A stretch of DNA of 64,000 bases from Physcia stellaris (lineage: Eukaryota > Ascomycota > Lecanoromycetes > Caliciales > Physciaceae), in assembly GCA_018902385.1 (NCBI GenBank), contig JABSSW010000016.1, positions 248,001 through 312,000 of the forward strand, in the 5' to 3' direction. How positions within the stretch are numbered: the first letter of the stretch is position 1; each line of letters starts with the position of its first letter. Below, in pieces: positions 10,547 through 20,906 of the stretch. Both the position numbers and the translations under genes were made by a program. The notes under the pieces were generated by a model that ran no database searches, was not told the origin of the DNA, and saw only the letters and a program-made list of their open reading frames with translations.

Positions 10547-12501
10547 ATGTTTGATTCCTATGCTACTCAGTCCCAATGGGAGACGACTTCGCGCCTTATC
10601 GCAACCTTGATGAATGAGGGTCTAGTCAAACTCTCATTTCCTGTCTCTCGCACCGACGGAGGCCTTCAATTGCTCCTCAACCCTGGCGCTGGGAGCGGGC
10701 AATGGACGCAGATCTCCACCACGTTTAAGACCGATGAAGAGGGTCGACTTGATGAGGAGTTGGCCGGGCCACTATTGCCCATGTCGCCCAACGACTTACA
10801 GCAACCCGTCGTATTGGAGACACGAGATGAAGATCGCCAAGGTCGATGGATCAATCCAGATGCAAAGACACTATTTGAAGTGCTGTTTCAAAGTTTTGGA
10901 TACGATAGCCGAAGCAAGGCGCAAATATGTGAAGAACTCAGTAGCTCTGCAAGATTCCAGTGTTAGTATCGAGGCAGTCACTTTGAGTGGGTCACACTAA
11001 GATGATTGAACCATGTAATAGCGCAGTGGCTCCGGCAGGCGTCTCTTAAAACCCCACCTTCTCTACGTAGTCCTTCGATTGACTGGGAGATGGCGATTAT
11101 CAGAGGTCATCCCACACACCCAGTTAGTCTCTTTCCGTCTACGCCATCATTTTCGGGTTAATAGTTGGATCGACTTATCAAGGCCATAGATGCACAGAAC
11201 TCTACTAGCCCGAGACCCGCTGACACCAATCTCACTTAATGATCTAGCTGAGGTACAAGAGCCCAGTATCATCTTCATATCCGCGCTTCGCAGCGACTTT
11301 ATCACAGCTGGAGACTATGAGAAAGTTTTAGCCCCGCTTCTAAGGGAAAACGCTGTGGATGTCAGAACGGTTTCAAAAGATCGCATCATTCTTGCTTGTT
11401 TGAAGCGTCAGCTACCATCCATAACTCAACAGCTAGGCCCTTCAGTTTTAATCCTATCTTCCAAGCCTCTTCGCGCTAAAGCCCAATCGTCCCTTCGCAC
11501 AGTGTCACTTCCGGCTGCAAGTACTTTCCGTCACGACCTTAAGCTTGCTTTAGCTTGCAACATCACCTCTGCTCTCCGAACTATCACTCCCTGGACTGCT
11601 CTCATTGGGCCCGAAGTCTCAACTATACTAACAAAGACCCTGCCGCCTGATATGTGGGTATGCAATGAACTTGCAGCAATCACGGGAAGCGCGTCGAATT
11701 TTGACAAAGCCAAGCATTGCTCCATGCTCATTCGGGAGAACCTAGAGGAGAAGGCGAGGAACAGAGGCGAGACGCTGATTGTTTCAGCCGCTCTAGCAGA
11801 AAGAGGCGTTGACGACATGGCCTGTCACGCGGAGAGAGTATTCGAGCTCAATACTGAGAAGCTCAAGGAAGTGTGGTTCCGCACGTCAGTTAATCTCAAA
11901 GCCTTAGGCCCGTCAATTACTAATATCTAGTACCACCGTGCAGCTACACTTCCAAGCTCCTCGCTTGTACGTTGCCGCCAATCTACCAGAGCGGGGTCAG
12001 CCTTGAAGGGCACGCCCAAAACATCCTAGCCCGCTTTCACGTTGAATCAAAAACCCTCGTGGGATTCGCATATCGTGATTTTGGAGGTCTCAAGCTTCAT
12101 ACGCCTACTCTTTCCAAGCATGGCCACGAGGTCAAATCATCTCCGCCAGGAAGTCTGATCTTGACGGAAGACATGCAGGAATTGTATGAGAACTGCCATC
12201 ATACGATCTTTCAATCACATCTCAATCAAATGATCCAAGCACTTCATCTCCGGAAAAGCCGAGCCTGGGGCATTGTCCGCGAGGAATTGGCTAAAGAGCT
12301 GGATCCCAAGAGAAATGAGGCTGCACGAGGGCTGTACAATTTTTTAATGCAGGATACCGCGCCGCTGAAATGCTTCCTGCGGATGAAGATGGAGGGTTTG
12401 TATCGAGATGTATAGCTTGTTGAAAACTTGTTTTACTTCCATAATAGCTGACAGTCTGCTAGTATATCCACCACGATGTGCCGAACGTGATCCTACGATG
12501 A
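10547..12501 (+). CDS. NIS siderophore synthetase, IucA/IucC family (5 exons)
   Basis: Predicted 571-aa enzyme of the NRPS-independent siderophore synthetase family, which uses ATP to condense carboxylic acids such as citrate with amines or alcohols to make iron chelators. Exons: 10547-10961, 11022-11122, 11190-11884, 11944-12409, 12463-12501. Introns start GTTAGT, GTTAGT, GTCAGT (with TACTAAT and GTGCAG) and GTATAG, and the joined length is a multiple of three. Family landmarks are in order: GHPTHP (~167-172), SLRT (~273-276), ITSALR (~297-302), GHAQN (His427, Asn430) and RDFGG (448-452). The length suits the family. No transporter or hydroxylase partner lies beside it. It sits between the AT-rich isochore and an LTR element yet is unmutated. 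The family is widespread in bacteria and patchy in fungi, so old horizontal transfer is plausible but not shown. Substrate is unknown. Confidence 0.88.
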
Positions 12502-13113
12502 TTGAGCTTAGTCGAAATTACCGAAGTCGCTGTAAGCCTCTCCCGTTCACTGCTTGCTGAGATACCCTTTCGACTAACGCTGATAGGACGTGCTTCTTCG
12601 TATCTGTAGACATTAAGTGGTTTCAGCGAACTGCGTAAGCTTTGAATCGCAAGTTTCAACTACCACTGAAAACCCTATCAAGATATCTGGAATGTCTATC
12701 CCGTGACCTGGTGTTGTGCAGTTCTGTGTGCTATGCTTCTTCACTAGTATAATCAACATGGCGAGACGTGTGTCTCTAGCACAAAACATATAGAGATGAC
12801 AGGAAGTTAACATGGGGAAAACATCATCTTCTGAATCCGTCTTAAGTCGGGCAATCACACATCTGTTGGTGTACTCTACAAAAAACCACTACATACTACC
12901 ACATCATAGGCTATCTCCAAAGTGATGATTCTCGGATCAAAACGAGCGTCAGGCTCGAAAACAAAAAAAGCCAATTGCCTTCCTCCCTCAGTCTTTGAGA
13001 TAGTCCTTCCACGATCAACAGACCAGTATCGCCAGTCATAACCATCTTTTTCATCGATATTCCTATTCAAATCCATTCTAGGGACTATTTAACACCAAAC
13101 CACTTCGAGAACT
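12502..13113. other. Intergenic, no gene seen
   Basis: Between the NIS synthetase stop and the LTR element. Short minus-strand frames (12459-13076) look random. It should include the synthetase 3' UTR and terminator, but I see no distinct signal. Confidence 0.5.
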
Positions 13114-13118
13114 GTACT

Positions 13119-13341
13119 TGTTGGCAGGGAGGAGTGCGAAATTGCCCGAGCAACGAAACACTAGGATCGATAGGGTTAGCCCTAATTGGTATGACATAGG
13201 GGCATTGATAAAACACCATGTGGGATATGCAGTTTGTACATACTTACACATCCATATCTACCACCTCATAGAGTTATCCTTGAAGGCATTACGTCATACT
13301 ATTTCGTACGTTATTACCATGTGCTAGTGAGCCACTTTTCT
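13119..13341 (+). repeat. 5' LTR of the gag-only element
   Basis: Begins TGTTGGCAGGGAGG and ends CCACTTTTCT. The end is set by comparison with the 3' LTR, after which the target duplication GTACT follows directly. It lacks the usual terminal CA, so the exact end could be a few bases off. It contains the conserved run TACGTCATACTATTTCGTAC at about 13289-13308. Confidence 0.78.
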
Positions 13342-13529
13342 GGAGGTCTTGCCAAGATAATCCGAACGTCAGAGCAGGTCGCTGCCAGCCGCCTCCTGAC
13401 AGGGATATCGATATCGAAAAGTGGTCCATTTCAGCATTGCAACCAAGCACTTTCATGTCTATTTAGCTACGGGACATTAGGACCAATATTCAGTCTATCA
13501 GCCTTCAGAATTTCAGTATCAGCAGGCTA

Positions 13530-13985
13530 GAAACGACGTGCCGTTCAAGTCATTCAGTATCAGTCGACGAGGAACGAAGTGCTGTTCAAGTCATTCAGTA
13601 TCAGCAGACAAGGAACGACGTGCCGTTCAAGTCATTTAGTGCAGACCGTGGACGACGTGCTGTTCAGGTCATTTAGAAAGATTAGAAACAACGTGCCGTT
13701 CAGATCAAAATCAGTGTCTAGAGGCTAGGAACGACGTGCAGTTCGGGCCATTCAGTGTATAGTACCAGCAGACGAGGAACGACGTGCCGTTCAAGTCATT
13801 CAGTATATCAGCAGACGAGGAACGACGTGCTGTTCAAGTCATTCAGTACAGACCGGGAACGACGTGCTGTTCGGATCATTCAGTACACAAGGAACGACGT
13901 ACCGTTCAAGTCATTCAGTATCAGCAGGCCAGGAACGACGTGCCGTTCAAGTCATCCAGTATCAGCATCAGTATCAGTATCAGTA
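13530..13985 (+). repeat. Leader array of ~42-bp near-palindromic repeats
   Basis: About eleven imperfect copies of a unit with core AACGACGTGCCGTT, followed by CAAGTCATTCAGTATCAGC, lie about 40-45 bp apart between 13530 and 13960. The core is a near-perfect inverted repeat. The array ends in CAGTAT repeats at 13960-13995. About four more copies lie in the second leader at 18186-18355. Such a structured leader might serve RNA packaging or dimerisation, which is inference. Confidence 0.75.
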
Positions 13986-14607
13986 TCAGTATCAACAGAT
14001 CAGAGTGTTAGGAAGCCTTGTCACATATCAGAACACGCCGCAGTGATACGAGTGTTTACAGAGGTACCTCAGTGTTGGTAGAATATTCAGCGGTCACGGA
14101 AGTACCGATATCAAGAGCAGTACGAGCAGTCAGGAGGGTAGGAGGAACAGGAAGAGAAGGAGTCTGACTGCGGATCTGCCATTCAGGCGAGAAGCGAAAG
14201 TCAGTCACGAAAGTATCTTGATTAGAGTGTACAGCAAGCGGTGAAGGAAGTATCGAACTTACGGACAAGAGCTGGATTGCGAACTCAGCATTCGGACCTG
14301 CCCTTCAGTCACTCGGCCAGGATATCGAGAAGCGAAGGCCAGTCACGAAGATACCTTGATTTGGGTGTACAGCAAGCGGTGAAGGAAGTACCGAAGTTAC
14401 GAACAGGAGCTTGATTGCGAACTCAGCATTGCAATATTCAGTCACCTACCTGCCTACCTATCTACCGATTCCAGAGCACAAGATTATCAGTCAAGCCATT
14501 GCGATACAAGTTGCGATAAAGATACCTCGGCCTTGGTACAGAACGCTCAGCAATGGAAGTACCTCAGTCACAATGAATCACATGGATGCTACTTGAGTTT
14601 ATCGATC

Positions 14608-17600
14608 ATGAAAGACTACGATGGTTCGGAGTCCGCCAGGCGGTTTTTCGTCAATTGCGAGCAGGAATTCAAGGGTCTGTCAACTCATTCATGGATATAT
14701 GCAGTGGAGGCTTGTTTTGTTGGCAAAGCAGCCACATGGATCAGTCAGCAGTCAGAAATTCAAGATATTCTCGATTTGGAGGAGCCAACCGAGCAGGATA
14801 AAGCCCGTTTCTGTCACCTTGTCAAGCAGAAGTATCCAGATCGAAAACCTCCGACTCACAAGCAATGGATGACTCAGCTCAAAGAGCTCAAGCAAGACGA
14901 GAATGACGAGTCACTCGGGCAATACTATCGACGCACCTATGAAATTCTTAGAGGCCTTGGTGGTCAGGATAAAGAGAAGGACGACGATGACGGAGTATTG
15001 AGTCTGTCAGAAATCACCGTGCTGGATCATATCATTGAGAAATTTGTGAATGGGTTGAATGATAGTCAACTTCGATGCAAAATGCGTTACAAGTACTTGG
15101 CCACGTCGGGCAGATATCTGATCACGTCTGAATGGAGTCTTTATGGAGCATACGAAGCGGCTGAGCAAATATCAAGCTACATAACGACCAAGAAGGAGGC
15201 ATCATCGAGATTCTTCGATGAGCAGTTATTGAAAATTCTGCAACGGCAAGGTACAGAGGCCGCACTGAAGTTTGGTATAGAGAATCGACATCGACTAGAA
15301 TCGTATACACAGAAGCCGAAGTCAATACCTGTTGATCGAATCGAGCGGTATCGTCCACAACAACATAAGAAGCCCGAAAGCACGATGCAGAAGAAGATTG
15401 CTAAGAAGAAGCTGACTCAGCCGTACACCGATTCAAACTCTTCGGATTCGAACGTTTCGGCCCTGGGTAGGATATCTGGAGGGTCTCAGACTACTCCGCA
15501 TTCTGACAGTTCGATTTCCGAGAACATGATAGCATTATCTAGCCAATTAGAGCCACTTTGCGACCCCGTCTCCAATGAACAGGTGATTCGACCTGGGAAA
15601 TCAACCATGGATGAGAGTTATGCTTCTGGCCCACGCAAATGGGCTGCATCTACAAGGTTACCTGAAATTCCTGTTGTCAACGAATCTCCGCTCATTCTGG
15701 AGGAAGTACCGTGCAATTTATCTGAGATCAGTACATCTGTGGATGTCACGAACACCGAGTCCCCCACAAAGCCTATTGCTTCAAAATTTACGAGTCTGCA
15801 AAAGCCGTTGCACGAAATCAGTACCGTTTACGAGTCTCCGTCTATTTTGCAGGAAAAGCCCTATCAAATGCAAGAGAGCTGTTCAATACCTAGCCGCTCT
15901 TCACCTCCTGTTTCACCTTCGCGAATCTCGAAACCGTGGCTTACTCAGAATTGGCGGGCTCGGCCGTTACCTGAAATCAGCATCGTTGACGAATCTCCGC
16001 CTGTTTTGGAGCAAATACCACCTGAAATATCAGAGACCAATGCAGCCATCGTGGATATCAGTGATACCGAGTCAAAGAAGGATGAGATTCTTGCTTCTGG
16101 GCCTAGCAATTGGACTGCCGCATCTGCAGAAAAGGAGGAGGTTTTTGAGTCCACACGCATATCTGACGAGTCATTGAAAAGCCCGTCCGCATCGCATATC
16201 GAGGCAGAGGAAGTTGCAAAAAGCATTGTTGACGTGGAGACTCAGAACCAGGAGGTTTTTGCTTTGGACGCTTTATACGATACATTTTCGAAAAACCCGC
16301 CCGCACCGTACTCTGAGGATACCGAGATCTCGATCGCCGTGGATATGCTATCTCTTGAACATCTCATCAACGAGGATAATTCTGCTACTGGAGCTTTTGA
16401 TTCTGTGACTGGAATAGCTACATTTTCGAAAAACCCGTTGATACAGCATACCGAGGACTCGGAGACATTGGAGAAGGATTCGGTTTACACCTACGAGCTT
16501 CCTGCACTTCCTGTTTTTGATCTCAGCATTGATATCGACTTCGAGGCCTATACAACCGATTCAGTCACATACTCGAGCACTCATTCGTCTGCATCGTCTT
16601 CACCGCTTTCGCCGTCTACTTCGTCAATTACATTACAAGCCACCGAAGCAACTACAAGTTATGAGAGGGAGCAGTCTTCGACGTGCTCTGTTGAGCGTAT
16701 TGACAAAAACGATAGAGAAGTCAATGCAAGGGTATATCATACGACTTCAGGTTATGGAAGGGAGCAGTCTTCGACGTGCTCCGCTGGTTATATGACCTCA
16801 TGTTATGAAGGGGAGCAGGTTACCTGCTCCGCGGATACCGCTACTGCTTTAGATATCGAAGTTACAAAGCCTGAAGATACCACGATTACGAAGTCTACTG
16901 TCACGAAGCCTGTTGTACATCACGCTCTATTGGTCTATTGCTTGGCCTGGATTCAGCACATCACACTGCCGTTCTGCATGGTTATGTGGATGACAATATA
17001 CGATTATGCCGCCTTATTGGACCTCACTACTGATTACAAAGCCCGCCCGAAGGTGAAGATTAAGAGGTTATTAGAGCCGAAGCATATCGTATCAAGAAAT
17101 CAACAAACCATTGCTGGGATTTTTGCACAGTTCACATACAAAATCGCTCTGTTCTCCGACTGCAGGATGCGCATGCAGAATGGTCACCTACTCGGGCAAT
17201 TCAATAGGGGTTACACATCTGGGATATCTGCTGTTTTCGCATACAAATTGGACCTGTTCTCCGGCAGTATGGAAGGCCTAGAAACGTTCGAATCCGAGGT
17301 CTTCGATCCAGCATACGATTTCGGTATTTCGGGCCTGCAAAACAGTCACTTGGTACCATGCAATTGCGACGAGGGTAAAGCCCTACTTCTATGGATTTTC
17401 GGCATTCTCCGATATCTGTTTTACGAATCCCATTGCTTCACGCACACAACGTGGTCTGTTTGGCCTAATATTCGGTGTCAAGATTGCTATGCGTATGGGG
17501 ATCTATGCTACATGCTTGGAGATGATCTAACGAGATGTTGTCGGGGACGACAACTTGTTATGAAAGGGAGCTGTTGGAGGGAAGGAGTGCGAAATTGCCC

Positions 17601-17652
17601 GAGCAACGAAACACTAGGATCGATAGGGTTAGGCCCTATTGGCATGACATAG
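14608..17652 (+). CDS. Gag-like protein with membrane-spanning C-terminus
   Basis: Single open frame, 1,014 aa from the first ATG (14608); the frame is open upstream without an ATG. Residues ~1-250 look like an LTR-retroelement capsid: an opening YDGSESARRFF, a W-containing helical region, and a run on Gln/Lys/Tyr near KYPDRKPP. Residues ~270-760 are low-complexity, Ser/Thr/Pro/Glu-rich, with repeated units of the type LPEIS.V.ESP...LE. Residues ~771-805 (ALLVYCLAWIQHITLPFCMV onward) form a hydrophobic, probably membrane-spanning segment, followed by a Cys-rich tail whose last ~25 codons run into the LTR. There is no zinc knuckle, protease or polymerase. Capsid assignment is by pattern only. 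A gag fused to a membrane segment is unusual; the tail could have come from an envelope-like or host gene. Confidence 0.65.
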   Translation: MKDYDGSESARRFFVNCEQEFKGLSTHSWIYAVEACFVGKAATWISQQSEIQDILDLEEPTEQDKARFCHLVKQKYPDRKPPTHKQWMTQLKELKQDENDESLGQYYRRTYEILRGLGGQDKEKDDDDGVLSLSEITVLDHIIEKFVNGLNDSQLRCKMRYKYLATSGRYLITSEWSLYGAYEAAEQISSYITTKKEASSRFFDEQLLKILQRQGTEAALKFGIENRHRLESYTQKPKSIPVDRIERYRPQQHKKPESTMQKKIAKKKLTQPYTDSNSSDSNVSALGRISGGSQTTPHSDSSISENMIALSSQLEPLCDPVSNEQVIRPGKSTMDESYASGPRKWAASTRLPEIPVVNESPLILEEVPCNLSEISTSVDVTNTESPTKPIASKFTSLQKPLHEISTVYESPSILQEKPYQMQESCSIPSRSSPPVSPSRISKPWLTQNWRARPLPEISIVDESPPVLEQIPPEISETNAAIVDISDTESKKDEILASGPSNWTAASAEKEEVFESTRISDESLKSPSASHIEAEEVAKSIVDVETQNQEVFALDALYDTFSKNPPAPYSEDTEISIAVDMLSLEHLINEDNSATGAFDSVTGIATFSKNPLIQHTEDSETLEKDSVYTYELPALPVFDLSIDIDFEAYTTDSVTYSSTHSSASSSPLSPSTSSITLQATEATTSYEREQSSTCSVERIDKNDREVNARVYHTTSGYGREQSSTCSAGYMTSCYEGEQVTCSADTATALDIEVTKPEDTTITKSTVTKPVVHHALLVYCLAWIQHITLPFCMVMWMTIYDYAALLDLTTDYKARPKVKIKRLLEPKHIVSRNQQTIAGIFAQFTYKIALFSDCRMRMQNGHLLGQFNRGYTSGISAVFAYKLDLFSGSMEGLETFESEVFDPAYDFGISGLQNSHLVPCNCDEGKALLLWIFGILRYLFYESHCFTHTTWSVWPNIRCQDCYAYGDLCYMLGDDLTRCCRGRQLVMKGSCWREGVRNCPSNETLGSIGLGPIGMT
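17530..17571 (+). other. Hairpin and polypurine tract before the LTR
   Basis: TGTTGTCGGGGACGACAAC forms a 7-bp stem with a GGGA loop, followed within 10-20 bases by a purine-rich run (GAAAGGGAG) and the LTR start. The same arrangement recurs at 18543-18578, there with AGAGAGGGAAA directly before the last LTR. Purine tracts at this place prime plus-strand synthesis in LTR elements; the hairpin's role is unknown. Confidence 0.65.
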
Positions 17653-17785
17653 AGGCATTGATAAAACACCATGTGGGATATGCAGTTTGTACATACTTAC
17701 ATCTCCATTATCAGCATCTCATAGAGCAATTCTTGAAGCCATTACGTCATACTATTTCGTACGTTATTATGATGTGCTAGTGAGC
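17572..17785 (+). repeat. Internal LTR copy a (3' LTR of the full unit)
   Basis: LTR copy beginning TGTTGGAGGG directly after the gene and purine tract. It is cut at GTGAGC, where the next copy begins with GGAAGGAGTGCG. Together with the copy at 17786-18001 it forms a tandem repeat of about 206 bp. Confidence 0.8.
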
Positions 17786-18801
17786 GGAAGGAGTGCGAAA
17801 TTGCCCGAGCAACGAAACGCTAGGATCGATAGGGTTAGGCCCTATTGGCATGACATAGAGGCATTGATAAAACACCATGTGGGATATGCAGTTTGTACAT
17901 ACTTACACCTCCATTACCAGCACCTCATAGAGCAATTCTTGAAGCCATTACGTCATACTATTTCGTACGTTATTACCATGTGCTAGTGAGCCACTTTTCT
18001 GGAGGTCTTGCCAAGATAAACCGAACGTCAGAGCAGGTCGCTGCCAGCCGCCTCCTGACAGGGATATCGAAATTGAAAAGTGGTCCATTTCAGCACCTAA
18101 ACAGAGCAATACAACGCACATCCGGCTATGAGACATTAGGAGCAGCATACAATTCTTCAGCATTCAGGAAATACAGTATTAGCAGGCTAGGAACGACGTG
18201 CAGTTCAGGCCATTCAGCGTAGAGTATCAGCAGACGAGGAACGACGTGCCGTTCAAGTCATACAGTGCGAATACAAGCAGACGAGGAACGACGTGCCGTT
18301 CAAGTCATTCAGCGAGGAATATCAGCAGACGAGGAACGACGTGCCGTTCAAGTTTTCAGTGCAGAGCAGGAAAAGACGAGAGTAAAGCTCTACTTCTACG
18401 ATATTTCAGCAATTTTCGATATTTGTTTTACGAGTCTCATTGTTTCATGCACACAACGTGGTCTGTTTGGCCTGTTATTTCGTGTCAAGATTGCTATGTG
18501 TATGGGGATCTATGCTACATGCTTGGAGTTGATTTAACGAGATGTTGTCGGGGACGACAACTTGTTAAGAGAGGGAAATGTTGGCAGGGAGGAGTGCGAA
18601 AATGGCCGGGCAACGAAAACTAAGATCAATAGGGTTAGTCCTAATTGGTATGACATAGGGGCATTGATAAAACACCTTCATGGGATATGCAGTTTGTACA
18701 TACTTACACATCCATACCTACTACTTCATAGAGTTATTCTTGAAGGCATTACGTCATACTATTTCGTACGTTATTATCATGTGCCAATGAGCCACTTTTC
18801 T
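17786..18801 (+). mobile_element. Internally deleted tandem derivative of the LTR element
   Basis: An LTR copy (17786-18001), leader (18002-18360, with four to five short repeats), then a 200-bp piece matching the end of the gag-like gene (18377-18578 versus 17370-17571), then the terminal LTR. It is thus a 1-kb version of the same element lacking almost the whole gene. It shares an LTR junction with the full unit and has no target duplication between them, so it probably arose by recombination or template switching rather than as a separate insertion. Confidence 0.75.
18579..18801 (+). repeat. 3' LTR of the gag-only array
   Basis: Begins TGTTGGCAGGGAGG at 18579 and ends CTTTTCT at 18801, followed by GTACT, the same five bases that precede the 5' LTR. 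It differs from the 5' LTR at scattered positions. Confidence 0.78.
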
Positions 18802-18806
18802 GTACT

Positions 18807-19989
18807 CTTCCGTCCCAAGCACCCTTTCTCTAGTATACAGAGTCCCTTCAAGCTCTTTCCTCTTTCTTCCTTTGATTGCTACTTCTCAATCCTTGAATTT
18901 AGTCCCAGGTCAGCAGTCTACTCGATCGTAGACTGGAATGTTCATCGCTGGGATCGTGGACGCTTAGTCTTCTGCAGCATGTAAACGCTTGCTAGCGCAG
19001 GAGGGTCCAGACTTTTTGTTAGCTAATCCCCTTCTCGTCTAACTGTTATGAAAAATGACGCCGTTAGTCCTACCTTATCACTGTAAGTCACTATTCCACC
19101 AGCTATCATGATATAGGGCTCAAAACATAGGCATTCACTCCAAGGACGGCAGTCGTTCATTACTATATGTTCGAATGCACTAGATGAAATAACGGGGAGC
19201 TGGACAAGTGACGAGAGGCTCATCCAGTGGATCAATTGTGATATCCCACAGCCGTGGACATGGTCAATTGATATGCTCCGTCTTCGTTCTCTCCAATGAA
19301 TAACGATAGACGAAAATTTGCGTGAGCTTCCTGATTTTTCCATACTTCGAAACGATATATACCCTGTGACCACTTCGCAAATCACACCCAACCGTCGAGC
19401 ACATACTGACATAGGAACCTTTATTCCAATCCCAACAATCTGGTCAACTATATAAATCTCCTGAATCACGCTGCGGACCCGCGCAACAGGCCCAATATCA
19501 ATTGACAATGTACTCGCAAAATAAAAAAAGCCTCCACCCCCATCGACCCCTGCGACCAAAGACCAGTAGTCCAGTATAGCAAGCAGATACTATCGACGCT
19601 GTTAACTCCCAAGCCAACTCCAACGACATCACCAGATGCACGAAACACCCCTTCAGCGCAATTCTACCCCCTGCGGTGCTAAGTCTCTCCTCAGACAAAG
19701 CGCCGCCCCTTTCTTTGTTCCATTGTTTCTGAAGATCCAGCACGAGACAGACAGGGTTGGAGCAAGAGCAACAAAGCCATTGTTCCACTCCGAGATGCAG
19801 CACGAGACAGCACAAAGCCATTGTTTGCGTATCACTTTTCATGATATATTGCTTCGAGGTAGAAATACACGTCGTCTTCTTTTGATTAAGGATACTTGGA
19901 ATTGATTACGATTTAGTCTATTGCCAAAGAACGGTAGTAGCAACCCACTTTGACAGCTCCAGCCGCTCCGGAAGCAGCTGTGCACGAAG
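18807..19989. other. Intergenic, no supported gene
   Basis: A 178-codon minus-strand open frame (19559-19023) and overlapping short frames exist, but none resembles a known family or starts in a convincing context. The run at 19700-19830 contains a near-duplicate (CAGCACGAGACAG at 19738 and 19798). Confidence 0.45.
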
Positions 19990-20906
19990 ATGTTCCCTCC
20001 CACCACCAGCAGGAAGGGAATCGCCGCGCGAGCTTCACGACCTGATCTCCCTAACCCCATCGTTATATCCCGAGAAACTACTGTACCAAAAGCCACACCC
20101 CAAAGAGGCAACATCCCAAAACCCTCCTCCCTCAAACCAAACACCCCGAACCCCAACGCGTCTCCCAGCAAGCTCCTCTCCACTCTCCCCTGGCCCCCAA
20201 AACAAAAGCAAAGCCAGCTCCCCAAACCCTCGCTTCAAGCGCAGCACTGGCTAGCCCCTCGAGCACCTGTGAGGATATTGCAACGACCCACGATATCGCG
20301 GCCCACGCCACTGGTGGCGGAGGGAATCGATGGCGCGGAAGCGTTCGTGAATCCGAGGGCGGCGCCGGCTGTGCCGAATCACCTCCTAGGAAACTACCAA
20401 GGGCATCTGTTAGGATATTGCCACGACCACTGGTAGCGGAGGAAACAGCTGTGCCGGGCGCTCAAGTGGTTTCTGCCCTCGTACCTCGCGTTGATGCTGG
20501 GACACGCATAGATCCGCGAACCCAAGCTGAAGCGCAAATAAGCAACCCAGGGAGTGACTCCGCCAGCACGACCCTATCGCAAATCATCCGCGCCGCAGGC
20601 ATCATGCACCTAGATCTATCCACCACCGTGACCGAAACCGAAAAAACCAAACGCTCAGGTCTTCGGCGCTGGAAATTCAATCCTCCAAGCCGCCTGCCGC
20701 GCGCTAGGTCTAATAAAAAAGCACTTTCGGCAAGGAACGAAGCGTTTAAACGCTTTAAAGCGCAGATGGATCAAGAGAAGGAGGAATATGATCTCAAGCT
20801 TTGGCGCGAGGGGGGGAAGGGGAGGAAGAGGGATTTGAGGGTTTTGGAGTGGTTGGAGGGGATTCCGGCGGAGGCGGAGAGGGAGTTTGAGGAGGGGGTG
20901 TTGTGA
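19990..20906 (+). CDS. Hypothetical Pro/Ala-rich protein, exon structure unresolved
   Basis: Two overlapping plus-strand frames are probably one gene. The first runs from an ATG at 19990 to 20436 (Pro/Lys/Arg-rich). The second is open without an ATG over much of the same stretch and ends at 20906 with a charged segment containing RNEAFKRFKAQMDQEKEEYD. A short repeat, RAPVRILQRP in the first frame and RASVRILPRP in the second, plus PLVAE in both, ties them together and suggests an intron or frameshift near 20340-20420. No known domain. The C-terminus is probably a charged helix or coiled coil. The repeat at DNA level (AGGATATTGC at 20269 and 20412) may have caused a slippage. Confidence 0.4.

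Larger units (their letters stand above)
13119..18801 (+). mobile_element. LTR retroelement array with gag-like gene and no pol
   Basis: A 5.7-kb array bounded by 223-bp LTRs at 13119-13341 and 18579-18801, flanked by the 5-bp direct duplication GTACT at 13114-13118 and 18802-18806. Order: 5' LTR, leader with short palindromic repeats, one long gag-like gene (14608-17652), purine-rich tract, two tandem LTR copies (17572-17785, 17786-18001), a second leader, a fragment of the gene's 3' end, and the last LTR. No protease, reverse transcriptase, RNase H or integrase is visible in any frame, so it must be moved by another element's enzymes. The leader begins TGGAGGTCTTGCC right after the LTR, a possible primer-binding site. 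Unlike the other repeats here it shows no C-to-T saturation, which suggests it is recent or escaped mutation. Confidence 0.82.

Noticed and set aside
11885-11930. 46-bp intron ending CTAG in the NIS synthetase
   Set aside because: That acceptor breaks the frame; the GTGCAG acceptor at 11943 restores the family sequence leading to GHAQN.
13755-14081. Open frames across the leader repeats of the LTR element as a gene
   Set aside because: They arise from the ~42-bp repeats being open in several frames and have no separate coding signal.
19023-19559. 178-codon minus-strand open frame
   Set aside because: No family resemblance, no supporting start context or introns, and overlapping frames on the other strand; treated as chance.
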